A stretch of DNA of 64,000 nucleotides from an uncultured Bacteroidales bacterium (GTDB lineage Bacteria > Bacteroidota > Bacteroidia > Bacteroidales > Muribaculaceae): assembly GCA_900544535.1 (NCBI GenBank), contig UQVH01000001.1, positions 1 to 64,000 of the forward strand, read 5' to 3'. Both the position numbers and the translations under genes were made by a program. Each line of letters opens with the position of its first letter. Position 1 is the first letter of the stretch. Shown here piece after piece: positions 28,744-38,387 of this stretch. The notes beneath the pieces were generated by a model, which saw only the letters and a program-made list of their open reading frames with translations, was not told where the DNA came from and did not search any database.

Positions 28744-28797
28744 CAGAATAAGGTTTGTTTTGAGTTTTAAAGCACAGCCGGAGAGAGGGCATCTGCG

Positions 28798-29403
28798 TCA
28801 CAATCGGTCGAGGTAGAGGACGGATTCGGGGCCGAGGTTGAAGATCAGGTCGATGACCGAAAGGTCCTGTATAAAGCCCAATTTATCGGCGCGGACCTGC
28901 CAGTAGGGCGGAAGCTCGATGTCGGAAGGCGGACAAAAGCGGGAGGCTGAGACAGGCGCCGGCTGCGGAATTTCGAGCACCCGTCTGATCCATGAATCCC
29001 AGGCTCCGGCAAGGTCTTTGAGCAGCGGATAACGCCCGCAGACTCCGGGAGTGAGCATCGGCAGCAGACGGTCGATGTAAAACTCGAAATATGGCGTGCG
29101 GCCATAGGCGCTTTCGAGGGCTACGCGGTGGACATCCCACCACTCTCCGTGTTCCGAAATCCGTATCTCGTCCCAGCGGCAGCGCGAAGTGTGCGGCTTG
29201 GCTATCGGCACCGTCAGCTCCAGACGTCCGCGGGTGTCGGCGATGGCGAAACGGTGGCTGTCCTTGAAGCGCTTGTCGAAAGGAGCGCTCCAGTCAAAGC
29301 GGGCCTTGCCGCCCGACTTGTGGATGCGGGCATAGACCCCTACCGGCGCGCAGAGCATCGGCGGGAGGAGCAGAACCGGGTCCGGAGTCAGGGCCTCACT
29401 CAT
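28798..29403 (-). CDS. WbqC family protein
   Basis: 201 residues of the WbqC family, which is linked to surface polysaccharide gene clusters. Seen here: FKDSHRFAIADTRGRLELTVPI, RWDEIRISEHGEWWDVHRVALESAYGRTPYFEFYIDRLLPML. In Bacteroidales it commonly follows lepB, as here, and its start overlaps the end of lepB by 8 bases. The biochemical role is not established for this branch. Confidence 0.88.
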   Translation of the reverse strand: MSEALTPDPVLLLPPMLCAPVGVYARIHKSGGKARFDWSAPFDKRFKDSHRFAIADTRGRLELTVPIAKPHTSRCRWDEIRISEHGEWWDVHRVALESAYGRTPYFEFYIDRLLPMLTPGVCGRYPLLKDLAGAWDSWIRRVLEIPQPAPVSASRFCPPSDIELPPYWQVRADKLGFIQDLSVIDLIFNLGPESVLYLDRL

Positions 29404-30874
29404 ACTTCGGCTTGTCGGGATTGGCGTTCATGAGGATGCGGTTCCAGCGAATGCCGCCGTTGAAGAGCGAGCGGTCTTTGTCGAAGGATATGAGCACCCG
29501 TTCGGGACGTCCGACGATATGATCCTCAGGCACGAGTCCCCAGAAGCGCGAGTCGAGCGAATTGTCGCGGTTGTCGCCCATCATGAAGTAATAGTCCATC
29601 TTGAAGGTGTAGCTGTCCTGCGGCTGCCCGTTGATATAGAGCTTGCCGTCGCGGAATTCAGCGTCGGAATTGCCTTCGTAGACTCGGATCACGCGGCCAT
29701 AGATATCCCAGGCACGCGGCCCCATCTTGAGTGTGGCTCCCTTGCGCGGAATCCAGATCTCGCCGTAGTCCGATGGGGTCCACCCGGCGCTGACAGCTTC
29801 GGGGAAGAGCGGTTCGGGAGTGAATGAGGGAACCTTCATCACTTTGGCCACCGCCGGATCGGCTTCAAGGTTTTTGACCATCGCGGGGGTGAGCGGGGAG
29901 ATATAGACCGGGGGCACGGTGCCGTCGGGGTTGACTGTGAAACCGAGGATACGGAGTCCAGAGACGTCGTCGGGGGTGACGGTGACCGTGTGGCGGTCAT
30001 CAGCGGCTATGCCAAGCTCATCCCAGCGCGCGTCGGTCATAGCGCCCTCCTTGAGCTGGAAATAATAGTTGAACTGTACATTCTCAGGCTGCGGGATCGG
30101 CTCTCCGTTGATGTAGATGACACCGTCGACAATCTTGAGCCACTCGCCGGGGAGGCCGACAGCGCGCTTGACATAGTTCTCGCGGCGGTCGACAGGGCGA
30201 TAGACAACCTCGCCGAAAGTCTGCGGGTTGTTGAGTATGTTCTCGCGGCCATAGGCGCGCACCAAGGAATAGTAGTCGGGATTTGTCACTTTGGTAGCCA
30301 CGGTGTCACCCGCGGGGAAGTTGAACACCACGATGTCGCCGCGCTCGACCGAACCCAGCCCCTTGAGGCGGTGATAGTTCCACTGCGGGTTTTCGAGATA
30401 TGACTTGGTGTTGATGACCGGGAAGGTGTTCTGCACCAGGGGGAAATGGACCGGAGTCATCGGCACTCGCGGTCCGTAGGCCATCTTGTTGACCCACAGA
30501 TAGTCGCCGACTAACAGCGATTTCTCTAAGGAAGAGGAGGGAATCTGATAGTTCTGCCCGATGAAAGTGAAGACAAAGTAGACAAGAATCAGCGCGTAGA
30601 CAATGGCGTCGACCCAGCTCATGACCGTGCGGACCGCGGCATTCTTCGAGCGTTTCCACCAGGTCAGCGGAATGTAGCCGGTGATGTAGATGTCGAAAAG
30701 CAGGAACCAGAAGAGCGCCACCCACCAGCTTCCGAGCCATGCGACCCAGAGGAAGAAGATGAGCGAGACGATCGCAAAGCGCACCCAGCGCGAGGTGCGG
30801 TTTTCGGCTACGCGGCGGCGGAAATCTTCGGCGAAACTTCCGGCCTGAGCGGCCTTGTCGGTATTTGTTGTCAT
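29396..30874 (-). CDS. lepB: Signal peptidase I
   Basis: 492 residues, the long Bacteroidales form of the inner-membrane signal peptidase. Three membrane helices lie in the first 120 residues. Box B with the catalytic Ser is QIPSSSLEKSLLVGDYLWVNK, box D with the catalytic Lys is YVKRAVGLPGEWLKIVDGVIYING, and box E is MMGDNRDNSLDSRFWGLVPEDHIVGRP. It removes signal peptides from exported proteins. A large insertion (about residues 300-410) separates boxes D and E, as is usual in this phylum. It lies 53 bases after dapB. Confidence 0.96.
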   Translation of the reverse strand: MTTNTDKAAQAGSFAEDFRRRVAENRTSRWVRFAIVSLIFFLWVAWLGSWWVALFWFLLFDIYITGYIPLTWWKRSKNAAVRTVMSWVDAIVYALILVYFVFTFIGQNYQIPSSSLEKSLLVGDYLWVNKMAYGPRVPMTPVHFPLVQNTFPVINTKSYLENPQWNYHRLKGLGSVERGDIVVFNFPAGDTVATKVTNPDYYSLVRAYGRENILNNPQTFGEVVYRPVDRRENYVKRAVGLPGEWLKIVDGVIYINGEPIPQPENVQFNYYFQLKEGAMTDARWDELGIAADDRHTVTVTPDDVSGLRILGFTVNPDGTVPPVYISPLTPAMVKNLEADPAVAKVMKVPSFTPEPLFPEAVSAGWTPSDYGEIWIPRKGATLKMGPRAWDIYGRVIRVYEGNSDAEFRDGKLYINGQPQDSYTFKMDYYFMMGDNRDNSLDSRFWGLVPEDHIVGRPERVLISFDKDRSLFNGGIRWNRILMNANPDKPKYE

Positions 30875-30927
30875 AAGTGTCGTTTAACGGGGTGATAAGA
30901 GAGGAGGAAATACTAAGACGGTTCGTT

Positions 30928-31719
30928 TCAGAGCAGTTCCTGCATCATTGTGTCGATGGTGAAAATGCCTTTGCGTCCGGCGATCCACTCGGCGCCCATC
31001 ACGGCTCCGAGGGCAAAACCGTCGCGGCTCTTGGCGCGGTGGGTGATCTCGATGGTGTCGACCGGCGAATCCCACTCGATCGTGTGGGTTCCGGGCACCT
31101 CGCCCTCGCGCAGACTCAGCACGGGAAGAGTGTCGGGGGCCATCACGGGTTTCTCCAGTCCGGCGGCGATCTGAGCGGGAGTCAGGGAGCAGTTGCTCTC
31201 ATCGACGCTGACCATCCCCTCGTCGGCCCAGGAATTGACGCGCTCGTTCTCGGCGATGATCCCTTCGGCAAGGGTGATGGCAGTGCCTGAGGGATGGTCG
31301 AGCTTGTGGACGTGGTGGGTCTCATACATGTGCGGCCTGTACTGCGGCAGATGGCTCATGAGACGGGCGAGCTTGCGGTTGACGATGTTGAACACATTGA
31401 CGCCGATGCTGAAATTGCTCGAAGCCAGCAGAGCGCCGCCAAGCTCGGTGACACGCTTCTCGACCTCGGCGCGACGTGCGGCCCAGCCGGTCGATCCGCA
31501 GATGACGGGCACACCTGCCGCCGCAGCGCGCATCACATTGTCGGGGGCGGTCGAGGGAGTCGTGAACTCTATGGCAGCGTCGGCCGAAGCGAAAGCCTCG
31601 CCGTCGATATCGGCATTGTTATCCACATCAATGATCGCGACAATCTCATGGCCGCGTTCACGGGCGATGCGCTCGATGGCGTGACCCATCTTCCCGTAAC
31701 CTATAAGGGCAATTTTCAT
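30928..31719 (-). CDS. dapB: 4-hydroxy-tetrahydrodipicolinate reductase
   Basis: 263 residues. DapB reduces hydroxytetrahydrodipicolinate with NAD(P)H in lysine and diaminopimelate synthesis. Motifs: MKIALIGYGKMG (nucleotide binding), IEFTTPSTA, SSNFSIGVNVF, and the catalytic ETHHVHKLDHPSGTA. The open frame reaches 31851, but the extension crosses the -7 element at 31788-31795, so I use the ATG at 31719. It heads the dapB-lepB-wbqC unit. Confidence 0.97.
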   Translation of the reverse strand: MKIALIGYGKMGHAIERIARERGHEIVAIIDVDNNADIDGEAFASADAAIEFTTPSTAPDNVMRAAAAGVPVICGSTGWAARRAEVEKRVTELGGALLASSNFSIGVNVFNIVNRKLARLMSHLPQYRPHMYETHHVHKLDHPSGTAITLAEGIIAENERVNSWADEGMVSVDESNCSLTPAQIAAGLEKPVMAPDTLPVLSLREGEVPGTHTIEWDSPVDTIEITHRAKSRDGFALGAVMGAEWIAGRKGIFTIDTMMQELL

Positions 31720-31787
31720 AATGATCCGTAGAGAGTAAAATATCTGATTCTGACGGCCGATCCGGCCAGTCCGGACCGCACCGGATG

Positions 31788-31795
31788 CAAAATTA
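31788..31795 (-). promoter_or_regulatory. -7 promoter element of dapB-lepB
   Basis: The reverse strand reads TAATTTTG, about 69 bases before the dapB ATG. Confidence 0.55.
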
Positions 31796-31887
31796 CACAA
31801 AATCTCCAATTTCAGCAATTTTCTTGACCGCCGGTCAGGGATATGTTGCATAACATATTTTCTGTGAGCGTTTTTTCGTGCGAAACG

Positions 31888-31919
31888 TTGTGAATTTAAA
31901 AAATTATCCCCTATCTTTG
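31888..31919 (+). promoter_or_regulatory. Promoter of the SPFH-scaffold operon
   Basis: TTG at 31888-31890 and TATCTTTG (TAnnTTTG) at 31912-31919 are separated by 21 bases, the best-spaced -33/-7 pair in the window. It gives a leader of roughly 87 bases. Confidence 0.65.
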
Positions 31920-32012
31920 CGTCGGTAGTCGATTTGATACTGTATATCAGTGACTTTTACATTTCTGCAACACACCGCACACACCACTCTGTAAACCACA
32001 AACCAATCACCT

Positions 32013-33350
32013 ATGGCCATAATCGATCTTGTCAGCTGGCAGCCCACAGGCAATATCACCACCTATGCCTGGCGCTTTCCGGAAACCAATCTCAGCACCT
32101 ATACTCAGCTGATCGTTGCCGAATCGCAGGAAGCCGTCCTCTTCTCGAAAGGACAGCTCATGGGCAAATTCGGGCCCGGAAAACACACGCTCAACACCGA
32201 GAACCTTCCCGTGCTCCGCAGCCTTTTCGGTATTCCTTTCGGAGGAAAAAACCCGTTCACGGCCGAGATATGGTTTGTCAACAAGGTCCAGGTGTTCAAC
32301 ATCGACTGGCATGCGGGCAACATAAAGAACCACGACGCCGAATACAATGCGATGGTGCCGATCTACGCCGCCGGACAGTACGGCCTGCGCATCACCGACA
32401 CCGAGAAATTTCTCATCAAGTTCGTGGGCCGCAAGGAGGTCTTCACCGAAAACGACATGACCGAGCAGGGCCGCGGCGAATTCATGAGCAAGGTCAAATC
32501 GGCCCTCATCAGCTTCATGCGCCAGAACAACCTCGGCATCAAGAGCATCGCGGCCTATCAGGACCAGCTCTCGACCTATCTACACGGACAGATGAAAGCC
32601 TTCTGGGAAGACCTCGGACTGGAGCTTACGAAATTCTACATCAACGAGATCGACATCGACGACACCACGCCCGAAGGCGAACGCGCCCGCGAAGCCATAG
32701 CCCAGCAGAGCGCCATGTCCATCACCGGCCACACCTGGCAGCAGGAACAGATGTTCGACACCGCCAACAATGCCATCGGTTCCATGGCCGGAGGCTTCGG
32801 CACCGGGGGCGACGGCTCGCTCCTCGGCGGCATCATGGCCATCAACATGATGAACGGTATGATGGGCGGTGGCGGCCGCAACGGCGGTGGCCAGATGGGC
32901 CAGAGCATGATGAACCCGCAGTTCGAACAGCCCAATTTCCGCCCCGCCGCGGCTCCCGACTTCGGCGCGCAGCACACACAGGCACCGCGCCACGAGGGAT
33001 CAGGCCCCGACCAGTCAGTCAAGATGGTCTACTGCTCAAACTGCGGAAAGAAATATCCCAACACCTCGCGTTTCTGTCCCAACTGCGGCAACGAATATCA
33101 CCCCTGTCCGAAATGCGGCACCGACAACAATCCCCACGCCAAACGCTGCGTAAGCTGCGGCACCCAGCTCGGCGCGGGAACCTCCGGCGGACAGACCTGC
33201 CCGGCGTGCAACGCGCCCTTAGTCCCCGGAAGTGCTTTCTGCGGCAACTGCGGCCAGCGCATAGCCTCGTCGGACAACTGTCTGCGCTGCGGCGCTCCTC
33301 TGCCGCCCAACGTGAAATTCTGTCCCAAGTGCGGCAACCGGCGCTCGTGA
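32013..33350 (+). CDS. SPFH-domain protein with four C-terminal zinc ribbons
   Basis: 445 residues, first gene of a six-gene operon. Residues about 1-240 form an SPFH/prohibitin-like domain of the YdjI (COG4260, 'virion core protein') type: LIVAESQEAVLFSKGQLMGKFGPGKHTLNTENLPVL, FGRK-like segments, then YINEIDIDDTTPEGERAREAIAQQSA. A Gly/Met/Asn-rich linker follows (about 250-330). The C-terminus has eight CxxC knuckles, i.e. four zinc ribbons (CSNCG, CPNCG, CPKCG, CVSCG, CPACN, CGNCG, CLRCG, CPKCG). SPFH proteins oligomerise on membranes. In B. subtilis YdjI works with membrane-stress proteins, which suggests a comparable role here. Downstream genes follow after 50 bases. Confidence 0.9.
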   Translation: MAIIDLVSWQPTGNITTYAWRFPETNLSTYTQLIVAESQEAVLFSKGQLMGKFGPGKHTLNTENLPVLRSLFGIPFGGKNPFTAEIWFVNKVQVFNIDWHAGNIKNHDAEYNAMVPIYAAGQYGLRITDTEKFLIKFVGRKEVFTENDMTEQGRGEFMSKVKSALISFMRQNNLGIKSIAAYQDQLSTYLHGQMKAFWEDLGLELTKFYINEIDIDDTTPEGERAREAIAQQSAMSITGHTWQQEQMFDTANNAIGSMAGGFGTGGDGSLLGGIMAINMMNGMMGGGGRNGGGQMGQSMMNPQFEQPNFRPAAAPDFGAQHTQAPRHEGSGPDQSVKMVYCSNCGKKYPNTSRFCPNCGNEYHPCPKCGTDNNPHAKRCVSCGTQLGAGTSGGQTCPACNAPLVPGSAFCGNCGQRIASSDNCLRCGAPLPPNVKFCPKCGNRRS

Positions 33351-33400
33351 CACCCACTCTCACCTCTTACTCCTCACAACCTAACCGTTGACTCTGCCTT

Positions 33401-34108
33401 ATGAAAAACTGGAATCTTCTTACCTGGATCTTGTTCATTGTCGGCGAAGCTCTCGTCATAGCCGGATTCTGCCTCTTCGGACGCGGACTGCCCGACAATG
33501 TCTATTATCTCGACCTCACGGTCTCGACAGTGGTCTACATACTGCTGTTTCTCAACTTCGGGCGCCCGATGGTCAGCCTCAGCGACGAGAGCGGCAAAGA
33601 TGTCGGCTCGCTCGGCATCAACTGGACCTTCTCGACGGCCTACGCCTTTCTGTCCGTGGCATGCATGATCGCACTTCCCTACTGGGAACTCGGCTTTAAA
33701 TACCAGTTCATCGCCCAGGCCGTATTGCTGTTCTTTCTGATCATGGGCATGGTTTTCGGACGTGAATCCGCTGACAAGGTCGGCGAGGTCTACCGCCGGG
33801 AGCAGGCCATGACCGGAGGACTCGACGCAGTGCGCCGTCAGATGCGCCGCCTCAACGACACTCTGGCCGTAAGCCGCGACATCTCTCCCGACGTGCGCGG
33901 GCGCCTCGACCGTATCGGCGAATCGCTGCGCTATCTTGCTCCGTCCGACAATCCGGAAGCCGCGGAACTTGAAAAGGATATGGCGGCAGCCATCGCCGAC
34001 ATTGACCGCGCGCTCCCCGACGCAGCACTCAACCGCGATCTGATCGACCGGCGCCTCACCGCCCTCGAACGCTACTGCGAAAACCGCCGCAACATCTACT
34101 CCCGATAA
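33401..34108 (+). CDS. Four-helix membrane protein with cytoplasmic coiled-coil tail
   Basis: 235 residues, no family recognised. The first 125 residues contain four membrane helices (LLTWILFIVGEALVIAGFCLF, LDLTVSTVVYILLFLNF, WTFSTAYAFLSVACMIALPYW, QFIAQAVLLFFLIMGMVFG). The rest is a charged helical tail (LDAVRRQMRRLNDTLAVSRDISPDVRGRLDRIGESLRYL...). It is the only clearly polytopic member of the operon and may anchor the other components at the inner membrane. Topology and role are inference. Confidence 0.82.
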   Translation: MKNWNLLTWILFIVGEALVIAGFCLFGRGLPDNVYYLDLTVSTVVYILLFLNFGRPMVSLSDESGKDVGSLGINWTFSTAYAFLSVACMIALPYWELGFKYQFIAQAVLLFFLIMGMVFGRESADKVGEVYRREQAMTGGLDAVRRQMRRLNDTLAVSRDISPDVRGRLDRIGESLRYLAPSDNPEAAELEKDMAAAIADIDRALPDAALNRDLIDRRLTALERYCENRRNIYSR

Positions 34109-34229
34109 AACCCGACACCCCGACGGCCGACGCCCCGAACCGATAGCGCCGGCCACTGATCCCACACCCTGACAATACCTTAAAAAACAACCGACTTTAA
34201 TCCCCCTAAAAACCTATCAGACAAATCCT

Positions 34230-36431
34230 ATGAGTGGAAAAATCTTTCCCAGCTCAAGCAACATCTATCAGGATGAAGCTAAGATCTTGTTCAACTACTA
34301 CAAGATGGCCGCAGAAAAAATCGTGAGCGAGGAGGAACGCATCGAGAGCGAGATCTCCGACCTGGAATCGCAACGCTCCGGCTATGAAGAACAGCTGTCG
34401 AAAGCCTGGTACTGGCTGCTGACAATCATTCTCTTCTTCATGTACTTCATCAAGAAGAAAGAATTTACTGAAAAGATCGAAGAAGTTGACGCAGAGATCA
34501 GCCGCAAGCGCAAGGAACACGCCGACATCTTCCGCGACTACAAGATCAGCCGCATGGGCGTGGCCTACGTCCCCGTGGCCGATCAGGTGAAATATGACGA
34601 CAAGAGCTTCATCGTCGACTTCACCGGCGAAGTCCCCGACAGCGAGGTGACTCTCCAGCTCCCCCGTCAGAACGAACTCCTCGTGGAGACCATCGGCAAA
34701 ATCGAGAAACTCTCCACCGAAGCCCCGCTCGTCGAAACCTCGGAAGACACCGAGTCGATCGAGACCGACGACTACTCGACATCCATACAGACAATCAACG
34801 AGCACGACTATCTCGGCGCCCTCGAACGCTCGTTGCGCACAGTCTCCTACTGCATGGAGGACATCGACACCGTCTCGGTGGCCCTTCCGCTCGTGCAGCG
34901 CGGCAGCCGCTATCTCGACTTCATCGAGGAATACTCCACCCGCACGGTACCCGAAGGCGCCCCGGTCATCAATGTGTTCGACTCAGAGCGTTACGCCGAA
35001 CGCATCAACCGCTTCCGCGAACTCAACAAACTGAAAGACTCGCTTTCGACCAAGACCCAGCAGTTCGAGGACGTCATCAAATCGCTGATGAGCACAATGG
35101 CCGCCTCCGTGCAGGCCATCTCCGCACTGAAGATCGCGTCGGTCGACAAGGTGGTCTTCGAATCGAACCGCCTGCTCTACAACATCCTGAAAGCACCCTA
35201 CAACCACTACTCTCCCCTGCTCGAATACGACGAGATCCAGCGCATACGCAACGAGCGCTTCGATTACAGCCAGGACGTGCAGGACTACGAGCCTTTCAAC
35301 CTGCGTCCCAGCTCGCGCGTGAGATTCAACCTCGTCACCGGCATGTGGACCGCCGAGGACGGCAACGTCACTTCAATGCCTTTCGGCATCCATCAGATCT
35401 ACGAGGAGATCATGTCGCCCGTGGTCCAGAGCCTCATGGAAGAGAACCGCATCGAACGCCTGCGCATCTACAACCACATCAAGGACCAAAAGATCTCCTA
35501 CCTCAACAAATGGCATCAGGACACCGACGCATTCTATCGCGCCAACCGTGCCGAAGGAGCCGACATCATCAATCTCATGCAGGAAAGCCTGCGTGAATAC
35601 GTCGCCGCCTACAACACCCTAATCTCCCTCAGGAAAACCGAGGACTCGATGGCACAGAGCGGCGAGAATCTCGACGCCACAGTTGTCAATACCGTCGACA
35701 ACACCGAAGAATCGATCGCCGCGTTCGAACTTCAGTCGCAGGAATTCCAGAAAGTACAGCAGGAGTTCGAGGAATATATGGACCGCCTGAAAGAGGACAT
35801 CGACCGCCGCGCCGAGGAGTTCGGCCATGTCGAATATTACGATGCCAAACTCCGCGACGGCCATTCCAACGAAGCCGCCGTGGCCGCAGGTGAGGTCCAC
35901 GACCTCGACGAGCGCCGCCAGCCTCTCGCTGCCATCAACCCGCTCTTCGCCAAATCATCGCAGCTGCCCCCGCAGCCGAAGGTGGAGGACATCACTTTCG
36001 AGCACATTGCGCTCAATCTTCCGGCCATCTCCCGCGAGGCTCTGGCTTCGCTCGTTGAAATGGAAGAAAATCTCACAGCCGAAACTGAGGCAGCCGCCCG
36101 TCAGACTCCGCCGGCCGTACATGTCGCCGAGGAAGAAGAATCCGATGAAGAGGAACTCGATGACGAAGAACTCGACAACGAGGAACTCGACGAAGAGGAA
36201 GAACTCGACAACGAAGAGCTTGACGACGAAGAGCTTGACGAGGACGACGAGGAATACGATGAGGAGGAAGAGGACGAGATCGATGTTGTCGGCGATGACG
36301 AAGAGATCGGCGAATTTGACGCCGAAATCGGAGTCTTCGGCGAAGATGACGACAAGCCCTCAGGCGCCTGCCCCCCGCCACTCCCTCCCGATGCCGACAA
36401 AGGCAATAACCAGTCTGATAACCAACCTTAA
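34230..36431 (+). CDS. Large coiled-coil membrane protein with acidic tail
   Basis: 733 residues, no family recognised. Residues 20-57 are a coiled coil, 59-75 a single membrane segment (AWYWLLTIILFFMYFIK), and 76-100 again coiled. Then comes a long mostly helical region with coiled-coil stretches (about 270-310 and 500-545). Residues about 633-710 are almost only Glu/Asp with repeated EELD and NEELD units, and the end is Pro-rich (ACPPPLPPDADKG). The acidic tail could bind basic proteins or divalent metals. Spacing of 121 bases before and 12 bases after places it in the operon. The middle may be a cytoskeletal or tethering module. Confidence 0.8.
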   Translation: MSGKIFPSSSNIYQDEAKILFNYYKMAAEKIVSEEERIESEISDLESQRSGYEEQLSKAWYWLLTIILFFMYFIKKKEFTEKIEEVDAEISRKRKEHADIFRDYKISRMGVAYVPVADQVKYDDKSFIVDFTGEVPDSEVTLQLPRQNELLVETIGKIEKLSTEAPLVETSEDTESIETDDYSTSIQTINEHDYLGALERSLRTVSYCMEDIDTVSVALPLVQRGSRYLDFIEEYSTRTVPEGAPVINVFDSERYAERINRFRELNKLKDSLSTKTQQFEDVIKSLMSTMAASVQAISALKIASVDKVVFESNRLLYNILKAPYNHYSPLLEYDEIQRIRNERFDYSQDVQDYEPFNLRPSSRVRFNLVTGMWTAEDGNVTSMPFGIHQIYEEIMSPVVQSLMEENRIERLRIYNHIKDQKISYLNKWHQDTDAFYRANRAEGADIINLMQESLREYVAAYNTLISLRKTEDSMAQSGENLDATVVNTVDNTEESIAAFELQSQEFQKVQQEFEEYMDRLKEDIDRRAEEFGHVEYYDAKLRDGHSNEAAVAAGEVHDLDERRQPLAAINPLFAKSSQLPPQPKVEDITFEHIALNLPAISREALASLVEMEENLTAETEAAARQTPPAVHVAEEEESDEEELDDEELDNEELDEEEELDNEELDDEELDEDDEEYDEEEEDEIDVVGDDEEIGEFDAEIGVFGEDDDKPSGACPPPLPPDADKGNNQSDNQP
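36135..36285 (+). repeat. Short tandem repeats coding the acidic tail
   Basis: Imperfect 15-base units of the type GAACTCGACAACGAG or GAGCTTGACGACGAA repeat and code for EELDN/EELDD. The number of units may vary between strains by slippage. Confidence 0.7.
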
Positions 36432-36443
36432 AACTCCCCGACC

Positions 36444-37367
36444 ATGAAAAGTTTCGACTGTGTCATAGACACCCAACCGATGGCCAGGGAGCTGGACCGC
36501 GTTTCGCAGCACGTCAACGGGACAACCACGGCGGTTGTCGGCATGAAAGTGGCCGTGCTCAAAGCCGAGGCGGACGCCGCCGACAATGTCTGCCGCAACG
36601 TCAACCGCGGATTCTATTCGCTCATCCACTCGCAGATCTCGCAGAAGATAGCCAAGTGGAAAAGCGAAGTGGACTCTCTGCTGCTTCAGCTCAACCAGCA
36701 GCGCCGCCAGATCAACAACATAAAGGGGCAGATGGAGCGCGACTACGGCTCGATCACCGCCCGCTATACCAAACTGTTCACCTCGCTCAACCGCGCCCTC
36801 AGGCGCCGCGTCTACGAGCTTGACAAACCCGCTTTCAAGTTTGCCGTCACCGAGATCGACACCCTCTCCAACCGCACCCTTCAGCTCTCGGCCACCGTGC
36901 CTGTCTCCCAGAACGAGTCGCTGCTGACGTCGCAAAAAATCATGGCCTCCAACCTGAAATACCGCGGCAGCCGTGTGATCTCGCTGATGAAGGATTTTCT
37001 CACCGACCTCAACCGCCAGAAGGCAATGACGGGCCGTGTGCTGCTCGACAAGGGCATTTCCACCGGCCTTGAAAACCGGCTGATCCCCGTGATCGTCTGG
37101 GAGGGCTGCGGCGGACGTCTCGAAGGTGATCTTGAGCATTTCACCATGCCTGAGACCTGCCTTTCGGACCGTACACGCAACGCCATCACCAACCACATCG
37201 CCACATCCAACGTGCAGTTCCCCTGGACGGATGCCGCCGACCCCGACAAGCGCGTGGCCGACGGCTTCAAGGCCATGCTCGGCGATTTCGAGGCCACCGA
37301 CCGCATCAAGGAGACGATGGGGCGCCTTTTCGAAGCTAACCGGATTCAAACCTTCAACGCCCGATAG
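36444..37367 (+). CDS. Coiled-coil protein, paralogue A
   Basis: 307 residues, no signal peptide or membrane segment. The central helical region (QISQKIAKWKSEVDSLLLQLNQQRRQINNIKGQMERDYGSITARYTKLFTSLNRALRRRVYELDKPAF, about 63-130) is clearly homologous to the next gene's product. The shared pattern is Q(I/M)..LK/WKS.(V/I)D..LL.LNQ....RRQME.DYG...RYTK.FT.LN..L..RV(Y/F)ELDK. Helical bundles of this size recall PspA-like or structural coiled coils, but I cannot assign a family. It follows the acidic protein by 12 bases and precedes paralogue B by 3. Confidence 0.82.
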   Translation: MKSFDCVIDTQPMARELDRVSQHVNGTTTAVVGMKVAVLKAEADAADNVCRNVNRGFYSLIHSQISQKIAKWKSEVDSLLLQLNQQRRQINNIKGQMERDYGSITARYTKLFTSLNRALRRRVYELDKPAFKFAVTEIDTLSNRTLQLSATVPVSQNESLLTSQKIMASNLKYRGSRVISLMKDFLTDLNRQKAMTGRVLLDKGISTGLENRLIPVIVWEGCGGRLEGDLEHFTMPETCLSDRTRNAITNHIATSNVQFPWTDAADPDKRVADGFKAMLGDFEATDRIKETMGRLFEANRIQTFNAR

Positions 37368-37370
37368 CCT

Positions 37371-38381
37371 ATGAGTTACAGCAGATCAATCACGGTAGAC
37401 ATCGCGATCCCCTACTCCGGCTCCGTGAGCAACAAGGCGGGCACCATGTACTATTCGGGCACGGCCCGCGAGACGGTGCGCTTCAATGTCGAGGTCGACA
37501 CGAGAGCCTTCGACAGCTCGGTCGACAGCTGCACGCACCACGTCAACGCCCTGACCGAATCGGTCGTGGCAACCGAAGTGGCCCAGGTAGCTTCGATCCA
37601 TAAAAACGCCGACACTGTCGGGCAGACCATCATCTCAGGCTTCTTCAAGACCGTCCGCTCGGAACTCAGCCAGCAGATGATGCAGCTCAAAAGTTCCATC
37701 GACGCCACCCTGCTCCATCTCAACCAGCTGTCGAAACGCTGTCTCGACAAGCGCCGCCAGATGGAGACCGACTACGGGCGCGTGGCCGAACGCTACACCA
37801 AGATCTTCACCGAGCTTAACAAGGAGCTTGAAAACCGCGTGTTCGAGCTGGACAAGGCCGTGTTCCACATCGAGGATGAGTGCCGCGACTGCTCCGAACG
37901 CTCCGTCAGTTCCGGTCTTGCGGGCGACGCCGCCGTGGCCTCGGCCGAAAACAGCCGCCTCCAGGCCATTCTCGGCGCCACGCTTGCCAAACGCCGCGCC
38001 CTCGACACGCTCCGCCGCGCCCGCACCTTTCTGGAGCGCCAGGTGGCCACCAAGACGCTGATCAACAACAGTCTCCGCGACTCCGGCGAGGCATCGTCGA
38101 TCTATGTGCCCCTCTGCGTCGTATGCTCCGAGGGCGCAGGCGGCAAGATATCCGCCGAGGTTTATCAGAACCCGCAGATGCCCACCGACGACAACCGCGA
38201 CATCATCGCCTTCATGGACGCCCGCCGGTGGCACCCTATGCCTGAGAGCGAGATGAACATCATCAGAAAGTTCTACGCCCATCAGGTCAGCGGCGCAATC
38301 ACCACTGACAGTCCCCACGACAGCCGCGTCCGCGCTTATCTCAACAAATTTATCAACGAAAACACTATTTCCTGTGTCTGA
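37371..38381 (+). CDS. Coiled-coil protein, paralogue B
   Basis: 336 residues. It shares the central helical core with the previous gene (ELSQQMMQLKSSIDATLLHLNQLSKRCLDKRRQMETDYGRVAERYTKIFTELNKELENRVFELDKAVF) but has a longer N-terminus (ITVDIAIPYSGSVSNKAGTMYYSGTARETVRFNVEVDT) that looks beta-rich. The C-termini are only loosely similar. Tandem paralogues suggest a heteromeric assembly. It ends 6 bases before the beta-solenoid gene. Confidence 0.82.
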   Translation: MSYSRSITVDIAIPYSGSVSNKAGTMYYSGTARETVRFNVEVDTRAFDSSVDSCTHHVNALTESVVATEVAQVASIHKNADTVGQTIISGFFKTVRSELSQQMMQLKSSIDATLLHLNQLSKRCLDKRRQMETDYGRVAERYTKIFTELNKELENRVFELDKAVFHIEDECRDCSERSVSSGLAGDAAVASAENSRLQAILGATLAKRRALDTLRRARTFLERQVATKTLINNSLRDSGEASSIYVPLCVVCSEGAGGKISAEVYQNPQMPTDDNRDIIAFMDARRWHPMPESEMNIIRKFYAHQVSGAITTDSPHDSRVRAYLNKFINENTISCV

Positions 38382-38387
38382 ACCATC

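Noticed and set aside
31615..31635. DnaA-box-like TTATCCACA
   Set aside because: A single hit inside dapB, without clustering or an AT-rich unwinding region; no oriC can be called here.
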